From NCBI RefSeq assembly GCF_022179185.1, contig NZ_BPQJ01000008.1, forward strand, positions 124,001-188,000: a DNA stretch of 64,000 nucleotides, given 5' to 3'. The DNA comes from Methylobacterium frigidaeris (GTDB lineage: Bacteria; Pseudomonadota; Alphaproteobacteria; Rhizobiales; Beijerinckiaceae). Shown one piece after another: positions 8,176 through 16,263 of the stretch. The notes below the pieces were generated by a model, which saw only the letters and a program-made list of their open reading frames with translations, had not been told where the DNA came from and made no database searches. Numbering within the stretch: the first letter of the stretch is position 1; each line of letters begins with the position of its first letter. A program made the translations under genes and the position numbers.

Positions 8176-11100
8176 TCACTCGCCCTCGATCGCCGCCTTG
8201 GTTCGGGACCACCAGCCGGCCCGCTTCGGACGGTCCGGATCGGGGGGGGTGAGCACGACCGCCACCGGCTCCGGCTCCGGCGCGGGGGCAGGGGCCTCGA
8301 CCGCCGCCTCGGCGACGGGCTCGGGCGCCGGCGCGGTGTCCGCGGCCCGGGCGTGTTCGGCCTCCCCGACGGGGGCCGGGGCCTCGATCGCCTCGGCGGT
8401 CAGGGCCTCGCGCTCCACTGCCGGGAGATCCGGGGCCGGAAGGTCCGGCGCCGCCACCGGGCTGCCGACCGCCTCGGGCGCCGGGCCGGCGATCTCGTCG
8501 AGGGCGACGATCTCCTCGGCGAGGGCGTCCTGCACCAGGCTACCCCCGGTCTCGCCCGGCTCGGCTCCGGCCACGACCTCGTCGCCGATCGTGCCGACGG
8601 TCTCTTCGAAGCGGTCGCGCCCGCGGCCGCCGCGGCGTCCGCGCCGGCGGCGCCGGCTCAGGGCCTCCTCGCGACTCTCGCGCTCGGCCGCCGCGCCGTC
8701 CTCGGTGATCGGGATCGACACCACCTCGGAGCCCGGCTCGCCCGAGGCCCGGACCGCCTCGCCGGCGCCCTCGTCCGTCTCGCCGCCCTCGGCCTCGTCG
8801 GCGCCGCGCTCGCCCCGGCCCCGCCGGCGGCGGCGGCGGCGGCGGCGCTTGCCCCCGCTCTCGTCCTCGCCCGACGCACCCTCGGCGGTCTCCGCATCGG
8901 CATCACCCTCGGCCTCGGCCTCCGAATCGGCCTCGCCCTCGGTCTCGGCTTCCTCGACGATCTCCTCGTCCTCGTCCTCTTCCTCCAGCGGCGGCGGCAG
9001 CACCGCCTCGGCCCGGATGCTGGTGACGGGGCGCGGCTCGATCCGCTGGGCGAGATCGCCGCGCTCGAGGTGGAAGGCCGAGGTCGCGGAGAGCCGCTCG
9101 TCGGCCGCGATGATGATCGTGACGCCGAACCGCGCCTCGAGCTCGTGCAGGTGGGCGCGCTTCTGGTTGAGAATGTAGAGCGCCACTTCGGTCCGGGTGC
9201 GCAGCACCAGGTTGTGGCTGTTCGACTTGATCAGCGCTTCCTCGATTGCCCGCAGGATCAGCAGGGCCACCGAGGCGGTCGCCCGCACGAACCCCGAGCC
9301 GCCGCAATGCGGGCAGGGCACCGAGGAGGATTCGAGCACGCCGGTGCGGATGCGCTGACGCGACATCTCGAGCAGGCCGAAGGGCGAGATCCGGCCGACC
9401 TGGATGCGGGCGCGGTCGTTCTTCAGGCACTCGTTCAGCTTCTTCTCGACGGCGCGGTTGTTCCGCTTCTCCTCCATGTCGATGAAGTCGATGACGATGA
9501 GGCCGGCGAGGTCGCGCAGGCGCAGCTGGCGCGCCACCTCCTCGGCGGCCTCCAGGTTCGTCTTGAACGCGGTGTCCTCGATGTCGTGCTCGCGGGTAGC
9601 CCGCCCCGAATTCACGTCGATCGAGACGAGGGCCTCGGTCGGGTTGATGACGAGGTAGCCGCCCGAGCGCAGGGAGACGTGGTTGGAGAACATCGCGTCG
9701 AGCTGCTGCTCGATGCCGAAGCGGGCGAAGACCGGGACCGGGTCGCGGTAGGGCTTCACCACCTTCGACTGCGTCGGCATCAGCATCCGCATGAAGTCCT
9801 TGGCCTCGCGGTAGGCGTCCTCGCCCGCGACCAGAACCTCGTCGATGTCCTTGTTGTAGAGGTCGCGGATGGCGCGCTTGATCAGCGAGCCCTCCTCGTA
9901 GACCAGCGCCGGCGCGGCGGAGGACAGCGTCAGCTCGCGCACGCTCTCCCACAGCCGCATCAGGTACTCGAAGTCGCGCTTGATCTCCGGCTTGGTGCGC
10001 GAGGCGCCGGCCGTGCGCAGGATGACGCCCATCCCCTCGGGCACCTCGAGGTCGGTCGCGATCTCCTTCAGGCGCTTGCGGTCGGCCGCGCTGGTGATCT
10101 TGCGCGAGATGCCGCCACCCCGGCCGGTGTTCGGCATCAGCACCGAGTAGCGGCCGGCCAGCGACAGGTAGGTGGTGAGCGCCGCGCCCTTGGTGCCGCG
10201 CTCCTCCTTGACGACCTGGACCAGGATGACCTGCCGGCGCTTGATCACCTCCTGGATCTTGTAGTGCCGGCGCGGGGTGCGGGGCCGCTCGGGGATCTCG
10301 GCCAGCGCGTCGCCGCGGCCGCCGACCTGCTCGACGACCACTTCCTCGTGGTCCTCGTCGTCCTCGTCGTCTTCCCCGTCCTCGTCATCGTCCTCGTCGT
10401 CGGTTTCATCCTCCGAGTCGTCGTCCTCGTCCTCGTCGTCCTCGTCCGCATCCTCGTCGGCTTCGACCTCGGCCGCGTCGACCGGCTGCGAGGCGGCGAC
10501 GGGCTGGGGCAGGGTGATCTCCTCGGCCGCGGCCGCGACGGGCGCGTTCGCCTCGGAGGTCTCGGCCGGCGCCTCGTCGGTGGTCGCCTCGACGCGGGCG
10601 GGCTCTGCCGACACGGCGGCGGCGATCGCTGCCGGGATCTCGACACCGGCCTCGCCCGGTATCGGGGCGGCCTCGGCGGCGGGCGCCTCGACCGCGTAGT
10701 GCTCGGCGGCGGGCGCTTCCGGGGCCGGGGTCTTCTGAAGCAGGCCGTCCTGTGCGACGGCGTCGCCGGCCTGGGCCTCGGGCGGAGCCTCTACGGAACC
10801 TTGCGCCTCGGCCGGCTGGGCTTCGCCGGCCGAGGCGGTCTCCTGTGCCGGGCGCTCGGCGCCTTCGGGCTCGAAGCCCTCCGGCCGCGGGGCCTCCTGC
10901 GCAAACGTCTCCTGCTCGAGCGTCTCCCGGGGGTGCGCGTCCTGCCAGTCGGTCGCCTCGGTTCCGGTCTCCTCGGTGCCGGTTTCCTGCGCCTGGGAGG
11001 CCGGCGCGTCGGTCACCTGCCCGTCCTCGGCGGGGGCGCTCACCACGGCGTCGGTCGAGCGCGACGAGGCCTCGGCCCGGCGGCCGCGGCGGCGCCGGCG

Positions 11101-11442
11101 GCGGGGCTGCTCGCCGCGCTCCTGGCGCTCGGGGCGCTCCTCGTGCTCGCGCTCGGCCCGCGCCTCCTCCTCAAGGAGCGCCATCCGGTCGGCGATCGGG
11201 ATCTGGTAGTAGTCGGGATGGATCTCGCTGAAGGCGAGGAAGCCGTGGCGGTTGCCCCCGTACTCGACGAAGGCGGCCTGCAGCGACGGCTCGACCCGCG
11301 TGACCTTGGCGAGATAGATGTTGCCCCGCAGCTGGCGGCGGCTAGCGGACTCGAAGTCGAATTCCTCGACCTTCGAACCCTTGACCGTCACCACCCGGGT
11401 CTCTTCCGGGTGGGCGGCATCGATGAGCATCTTGTTGGCCAT
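8176..11442 (-). CDS. rne: Ribonuclease E
   Basis: The 1088-residue endoribonuclease starts the decay and maturation of most RNAs and scaffolds the degradosome. The N-terminal S1 region is split: NIYLAKVTRVEPSLQAAFVEYG opens it, an acidic and Ala/Glu/Pro-rich insertion covers roughly residues 90-390, and the S1 and 5'-sensor resume with HYKIQEVIKRRQ. The DNase I-like catalytic part has SIDVNSGRATREHDIEDTAF and LAGLIVIDFIDME, carrying the two Mg-binding Asp residues. The Zn-link CPHCGG is near residue 710. The C-terminus is Arg-rich, then acidic, and forms the scaffold. The large S1 insertion is typical of alphaproteobacterial RNase E. It is divergent from amiC with a 770-nt leader region between them. 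Confidence 0.97.
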   Translation of the reverse strand: MANKMLIDAAHPEETRVVTVKGSKVEEFDFESASRRQLRGNIYLAKVTRVEPSLQAAFVEYGGNRHGFLAFSEIHPDYYQIPIADRMALLEEEARAEREHEERPERQERGEQPRRRRRRGRRAEASSRSTDAVVSAPAEDGQVTDAPASQAQETGTEETGTEATDWQDAHPRETLEQETFAQEAPRPEGFEPEGAERPAQETASAGEAQPAEAQGSVEAPPEAQAGDAVAQDGLLQKTPAPEAPAAEHYAVEAPAAEAAPIPGEAGVEIPAAIAAAVSAEPARVEATTDEAPAETSEANAPVAAAAEEITLPQPVAASQPVDAAEVEADEDADEDDEDEDDDSEDETDDEDDDEDGEDDEDDEDHEEVVVEQVGGRGDALAEIPERPRTPRRHYKIQEVIKRRQVILVQVVKEERGTKGAALTTYLSLAGRYSVLMPNTGRGGGISRKITSAADRKRLKEIATDLEVPEGMGVILRTAGASRTKPEIKRDFEYLMRLWESVRELTLSSAAPALVYEEGSLIKRAIRDLYNKDIDEVLVAGEDAYREAKDFMRMLMPTQSKVVKPYRDPVPVFARFGIEQQLDAMFSNHVSLRSGGYLVINPTEALVSIDVNSGRATREHDIEDTAFKTNLEAAEEVARQLRLRDLAGLIVIDFIDMEEKRNNRAVEKKLNECLKNDRARIQVGRISPFGLLEMSRQRIRTGVLESSSVPCPHCGGSGFVRATASVALLILRAIEEALIKSNSHNLVLRTRTEVALYILNQKRAHLHELEARFGVTIIIAADERLSATSAFHLERGDLAQRIEPRPVTSIRAEAVLPPPLEEEDEDEEIVEEAETEGEADSEAEAEGDADAETAEGASGEDESGGKRRRRRRRRRGRGERGADEAEGGETDEGAGEAVRASGEPGSEVVSIPITEDGAAAERESREEALSRRRRRGRRGGRGRDRFEETVGTIGDEVVAGAEPGETGGSLVQDALAEEIVALDEIAGPAPEAVGSPVAAPDLPAPDLPAVEREALTAEAIEAPAPVGEAEHARAADTAPAPEPVAEAAVEAPAPAPEPEPVAVVLTPPDPDRPKRAGWWSRTKAAIEGE

Positions 11443-12212
11443 GACGAACTTTCGGCATGGCGATCAACGGCAGCGCCGCTGGACGGGGGCATCCGGGAAC
11501 GGACCCCGAGGATGGAAACCTCGGGGATCCTGGCCGTGCGCGGGAGGACGAGCCTCCGTAGTCCGGTGCCGCCCCGGGCGCGAAGACCTGCGCCGGGAGG
11601 GCTCTCCCGTGCCGTGCCCGGTCGGGCGCGGCGGATGATGTCGTGCGGGGTGTGCCGTCAATCGCCGCTGCGCGCATCCACGCGCGCGAGGGGTTGACGA
11701 TGGCCGGGGGCAGGGGACGCGGACGGGCGCGACGCCGGACGCGTGCGCCGGGGACGGCAGCTTCGAAATCCGAGGCTGTGCGTCCACGCATACTCCCACC
11801 GACCTTTCGAATCGAGGCGCCGGGACGCGAGGGTCCGGCCGCCGGTAAAAACGGGCGACGACGTTCACGAACGCCGTCGCGGATCAGCGACACCTGCCCG
11901 GCTCGCGAGATCGTCGGACGATCCGCCGGCGGCCGGCCAGCGCCGAAGCCGCTGCGGGAGCGCCCGGGCGAGCCCGTGGTCCGCGGCGAAAAGCCGGCGG
12001 CAACGGGCAGGGGTCATCATCATTACAGAGTGTCCGGCGGAATTTGCAAGCTTCATCACCGGGATCACGGGGGTTGAGGCCGGCGGGCCCGCCATGCCCC
12101 CTGTACCCTGGCGGCCACAGCTTCACGCTGGCGATCCGAAGACCTTCGCGATGCGTTAACCATGGCGCGGTTATCGCGTAACCGGGATGCCGCCTGAGGT
12201 CGCCGCGAGACC
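11443..12212. other. 770-nt intergenic region between rne and amiC
   Basis: No frame here has a recognisable domain or convincing start. The region must hold the rne promoter and 5' untranslated leader (minus) and the amiC promoter (plus). RNase E is known to autoregulate through its 5' leader in E. coli, and a leader of several hundred nt would leave room for that. On the amiC side there is a GTTAAC at 12155-12160 and the inverted repeat GGTTA-TCGCG-TAACC at 12168-12182. An AT-richer patch around 12017-12060 is a plausible promoter area. I cannot place start sites. Confidence 0.4.
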
Positions 12213-13544
12213 ATGCCGACACGCGCACGTCCGATCCGCCTTCTCGTCCGCGCCAGCCTGCTGGCCGCGGGCCTTCTCGCGCCGGCCGCCGTCGGCGCCA
12301 CCCCGTCGGTGCCGGACCGCGCCGCCGTGGAGCGTCCTGCCGCCGAGCGGCCCGCCGTGGCGATCGCCGCCGAGACCGGGGCCATCCCGGAGGGCGGCAC
12401 CCGCCTGACCGTGGTGCTGTCGCGGCCGGTCGAGGCGCGGGCCTTCGTGATGGAGCGGCCGGACCGGGCGATCGTCGACCTGCCCGAAGTCAACTTCCAG
12501 CTGCCTCCCGAGGCCGGGCGCAAGCGCGACGGCCTCGTCGCCTCCTACCGCTACGGCCTGTTCGCGCCCGGGCGCTCGCGCATCGTCATCGACCTCGCGC
12601 AGGCCGCGACAGTCGCGCGGGTCGCGACGTCGACGCGCCCGCGGGACGGGGCGACGCTCCTCACCATCGACCTGTCCCGCAGCGACCGCGAGGCCTTCCG
12701 CCGCGCCGCCCAGCCGCCCGAGCCCGCCCGGGCGGCGAACCCGCCCACCGGCGAGGGGATCGACTCCCGTCCCCTCGTCATCGTCGATGCCGGCCATGGC
12801 GGCATCGATCCCGGTGCGATCGCGGGCAACGGCGTCTACGAGAAGGACATCGTGTTCGGGGTCGCCCAGGGGCTGGTGCAGCGCCTGGAGGCCGGCGGCC
12901 GGATCCGGGTGCAGATGACCCGCGACCGCGACGTGTTCGTGCCGCTCGCCGAGCGGGTCCGCATCGCTCGCGACGCCCGCGCCGACCTGTTCGTGTCGAT
13001 CCACGCCGATTCGATCTCGGCCGCCCCGCAGGTGCGGGGCGCCACCATCTATACCGGCTCGGAGAAGGCGACAGACGCCGAATCGGCCCGGCTCGCCGAC
13101 CGCGAGAACAAGGCCGACGCCACGGCCGGCGCCGACCAGGGCGACGGCCCGGGGGACGTCGCCGACATCCTCCAGGAACTCACCCTGCGCGAGACCCGCG
13201 GCTTCTCGGCCCGGTTCGCCAAGGGCCTGCTGACGCGTCTCTCCGGGGTGATGGAGATGAGCGTGAAGCCCCACCGCGAGGCGGGGTTCCGGGTGCTGCG
13301 CTCGCCCGACGTGCCCTCGGTCCTGGTCGAGCTCGGCTACCTGTCGAGCAAGCGCGACCTCGACCTTCTGCTCTCCGACGAGTGGCGGACCAACGTCACC
13401 GGCCAGATGGCCGGGGCGATCGAGGCGTTCTTCGCCGCCCGCCTGCCGCCCGCCGTCACCGCCCGCGGGGCGGAGGCGCCCCGGATCGGCAAGGCCGCCC
13501 AGATCGCTCCCGCCCAGATCGGACCCGCCCCAGTTTCACCATAG
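12213..13544 (+). CDS. amiC: N-acetylmuramoyl-L-alanine amidase (AMIN + Amidase_3)
   Basis: The 443-residue periplasmic enzyme cleaves the amide bond between MurNAc and the stem peptide, splitting septal peptidoglycan during division. A signal peptide (residues ~1-28, ending VGA) is followed by an AMIN domain (~50-150) with LTVVLSRPVEARAFVMERPDRAIVDLP, which targets the enzyme to the cell wall. The Amidase_3 catalytic domain begins at IVDAGHGGIDPGA, with zinc ligands His of DAGHGG, Glu of YEKD and His of SIHAD, and the catalytic Glu of LVELGYLS. A short Ala/Pro-rich tail closes it. It is followed on the same strand by mrcA, giving a wall hydrolase/synthase pair as is common in Rhizobiales. 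Confidence 0.95.
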   Translation: MPTRARPIRLLVRASLLAAGLLAPAAVGATPSVPDRAAVERPAAERPAVAIAAETGAIPEGGTRLTVVLSRPVEARAFVMERPDRAIVDLPEVNFQLPPEAGRKRDGLVASYRYGLFAPGRSRIVIDLAQAATVARVATSTRPRDGATLLTIDLSRSDREAFRRAAQPPEPARAANPPTGEGIDSRPLVIVDAGHGGIDPGAIAGNGVYEKDIVFGVAQGLVQRLEAGGRIRVQMTRDRDVFVPLAERVRIARDARADLFVSIHADSISAAPQVRGATIYTGSEKATDAESARLADRENKADATAGADQGDGPGDVADILQELTLRETRGFSARFAKGLLTRLSGVMEMSVKPHREAGFRVLRSPDVPSVLVELGYLSSKRDLDLLLSDEWRTNVTGQMAGAIEAFFAARLPPAVTARGAEAPRIGKAAQIAPAQIGPAPVSP

Positions 13545-13736
13545 ATCCCGTGTCGATAGGGCCCCGTCGGCCCCTCGCTGTCCTGGCTTTCGCGTGCCTC
13601 TTCCGCTAAGCGCGGGGCGGCGTCCCGCGTCGCCATGGCTGTCGCGTTCCCGTGAGGAGCCGTGCCTGGGCGTTGCCTCGGGCTTGAGTTTCGGGCCCAC
13701 TCGGGCCGCGCGGCATCATCGACGGATCGGGTTTCG

Positions 13737-16163
13737 ATGCGCTTCATCCTCCGCTTCTTCGGCTTCCTGTTCAGCATCGCGGCGATGCTCTTCGTCGTCG
13801 GTGCGGCAGCGGGCGGCTACTTCTACTGGAAGTACTCGCGCGACCTGCCCGACCACGCCGCGCTCGCCAATTACGAGCCGCCGGTGATGACCCGCGTCCA
13901 CGCCGCCGACGGCAGCCTGCTCGCCGAGTACGCCCGCGAACGCCGGCTCTACCTGCCGATCCAGGCGATGCCGAAGATCGTCATCGCGGCCTTCCTGTCG
14001 GCCGAGGACAAGAACTTCTACAAGCATGGCGGCATCGACCCCGAGGGCATCGTCCGGGCGATCGTCACCAACGCCTCGAGCGGCAAGAAGCAGGGCGCCT
14101 CGACGATCACCCAGCAGGTCGCCAAGAACTTCCTGCTCTCCTCCGAGCAGACCCTCGACCGCAAGGTCCGCGAGGCGCTGATCGCGCTGCGCATCGAATC
14201 GACCTACTCGAAGGACAAGATCCTCGAGCTCTACCTCAACGAGATCTTCCTCGGCACGATCGTGCCGGGCCGCAACCTGCACGGCATCGCGGCCGCCGCG
14301 CTCGACTATTTCGGCAAGTCGGTGCACGAGCTGACGATCCACGAGGCGGCCTATCTCGCCGCCCTGCCGAAGGGCCCGAACAATTATCACCCGTATCGCC
14401 GCACCCAGCAGGCGCTGGCGCGTCGCAACGAGATCATCGGCCTGATGGCCCAGAACGGGTACATCACGAAGGAGGAGGCCGAATCGGAGCGCAAGCTGCC
14501 GCTCGGCGTCAACCCGCGCAACGTCTCGCCCAACACTGCCAACGCGAACTACTTCGCCGAGGAGGTCCGGCGCGAGATCTCCGAGCGCTACGGCGAGAAG
14601 AAGCTCTACGAGGGCGGCCTGTCGGTGCGCACCACCCTCGATCCGAAGATGCAGGCGATGGCCCGCCGCGCCCTCGTCGACGGTCTGGTGCGCTACGACC
14701 AGGCCCGCGGCTGGCGCGGGCCGAAGAGCCGGGTCGATCTCGCCGGCCGCGACTGGGGCATGGCGGTGGCCGAGGTGCCGGCGCTCGGCGACGTGCAGCC
14801 CTGGCGGCTCGCGGTGGTGCTCGACACCTCCGGCGGCCGGGCCACGATCGGCCTGCAGCCGAAGCGCGAGAGCTCGGGCCAGGTCTCGAAGGACCGCGAG
14901 ACCGGGATCATCACGGCGGAGGGCGTGCGCTGGACCGGCCGCGGCGTCGCGGCGGCGCTGAACGCCGGCGACGTGGTCTATGTCGAGCGGATGGAAGGCA
15001 ACGGCAACGCCTACCGCCTGCGGCAGATCCCGGAGGTCTCCGGGGCCATCGTCGCCATGGATCCCTATACCGGCCGCGTCCACGCGATGGTCGGCGGCTT
15101 CTCCTACGACGAGAGCGAGTTCAACCGCGCCACCCAGGCGATGCGCCAGCCCGGCTCGTCGTTCAAGCCGATCGTCTACTCGGCGGCGCTCGACAACGGC
15201 TACACCCCGTCCTCGATCGTGCTGGACACCCCGATCACCATTGAGGCCGGCCCGGGCCAGGAGGCGTGGTCGCCCTCGAACTACGACGGCAAGTCCGGCG
15301 GTCCGCACACCCTGCGCTACGGCATCGAGCACTCGAAGAACCTGATGACGGTGCGGCTCGCCAAGGATGTCGGCATGCCGCTGATCGCCGAGTATGCCCG
15401 CCGCTTCGGCGTCTACGACGACATGTTGCCCGTGCTGCCGATGTCGCTCGGGGCCGGCGAGACCACCGTGATGCGGATGGTCACCGCCTACTCGATGCTC
15501 GACAATGGCGGCCGGCGCATCCGCCCGACCCTGATCGACCGGATCCAGGACCGCAACGGCGAGACCATCTACCGCCACGACAATCGCAAGTGCATCGGCT
15601 GCGACGCCGAGAAGTGGTCGGGCCAGGACGAGCCGAAGCTGGTGGACGATTCCGAGCAGGTCCTCGACCCGCTCACCGCCTACCAGATCGTCTCGATCAT
15701 GGAGGGCGTGGTCCAGCGCGGCACCGCCACCATCCTGAAGGAGATCGGCAAGCCGCTCGCCGGCAAGACCGGCACCACCAACGACGCCAAGGACGCCTGG
15801 TTCGTCGGCTTCTCGCCGGATCTCGCGGTGGGCATCTATATCGGCTACGACAAGCCGCGCTCCCTCGGCGACCGCGCCACCGGCGGCGGCCTCGCCGCCC
15901 CGATCGCCCGCGACTTCCTCAAGGCCGCGCTCAAGGACAAGCCGCCGACGCCGTTCCGCGTGCCCCCGGGCATCAAGCTGATCCGCGTCAACGCCGCTAC
16001 CGGCACGCGCGCCGGCGGCTCGGAGGGCGGGCTGCTCGAAGCGTTCAAGCCCGGCACCGCCCCGCCCGACAGCTACTCGGCCCCGCCGAGCGCCCAGCCG
16101 GCCGCCCCGGCGGCGGTTCCGGCCGATGCGGACCGGGCAGCGCAGGCCGGCGGACTCTACTGA
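13737..16163 (+). CDS. mrcA: Penicillin-binding protein 1A (bifunctional class A PBP)
   Basis: The 808-residue inner-membrane protein polymerises glycan strands and cross-links peptides. Residues ~5-28 form the membrane anchor. The GT51 transglycosylase follows with SAEDKNFYKHGGIDPEGIVRA, and GASTITQQVAKNFLL. The transpeptidase has SSFKPIVYSAAL (SxxK nucleophile), EHSKNL (SxN) and AGKTGTTNDAKDAW (KTG). An OB-like insertion between the two domains is typical of PBP1A. The open frame extends upstream to 13662, but the ATG at 13737 gives the normal short cytoplasmic N-terminus (MRFILRFFG). The C-terminus is Pro/Ala-rich. Gene order amiC-mrcA supports the call. Confidence 0.96.
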   Translation: MRFILRFFGFLFSIAAMLFVVGAAAGGYFYWKYSRDLPDHAALANYEPPVMTRVHAADGSLLAEYARERRLYLPIQAMPKIVIAAFLSAEDKNFYKHGGIDPEGIVRAIVTNASSGKKQGASTITQQVAKNFLLSSEQTLDRKVREALIALRIESTYSKDKILELYLNEIFLGTIVPGRNLHGIAAAALDYFGKSVHELTIHEAAYLAALPKGPNNYHPYRRTQQALARRNEIIGLMAQNGYITKEEAESERKLPLGVNPRNVSPNTANANYFAEEVRREISERYGEKKLYEGGLSVRTTLDPKMQAMARRALVDGLVRYDQARGWRGPKSRVDLAGRDWGMAVAEVPALGDVQPWRLAVVLDTSGGRATIGLQPKRESSGQVSKDRETGIITAEGVRWTGRGVAAALNAGDVVYVERMEGNGNAYRLRQIPEVSGAIVAMDPYTGRVHAMVGGFSYDESEFNRATQAMRQPGSSFKPIVYSAALDNGYTPSSIVLDTPITIEAGPGQEAWSPSNYDGKSGGPHTLRYGIEHSKNLMTVRLAKDVGMPLIAEYARRFGVYDDMLPVLPMSLGAGETTVMRMVTAYSMLDNGGRRIRPTLIDRIQDRNGETIYRHDNRKCIGCDAEKWSGQDEPKLVDDSEQVLDPLTAYQIVSIMEGVVQRGTATILKEIGKPLAGKTGTTNDAKDAWFVGFSPDLAVGIYIGYDKPRSLGDRATGGGLAAPIARDFLKAALKDKPPTPFRVPPGIKLIRVNAATGTRAGGSEGGLLEAFKPGTAPPDSYSAPPSAQPAAPAAVPADADRAAQAGGLY

Positions 16164-16263
16164 CGGGTGCGCCGCCTCGCCATTTGGAAACGCATGCCGG
16201 CGTGAGGGCCATCGTGCGGCGATCGGCACGGGGAGCCCCGCCGCGAGACGGACGACCCACGTG

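Noticed and set aside
10330..10460. Simple-sequence-like run of CTC/GTC triplets
   Set aside because: This is coding sequence for the Asp/Glu-rich segment in the RNase E insertion and not a microsatellite of separate interest.
8134..11697. A 1187-codon plus-strand frame opposite rne
   Set aside because: It is the antisense of the rne gene; its Leu/Gly/Arg-rich translation arises from the complement of acidic and Ala-rich codons. No independent start or domain.
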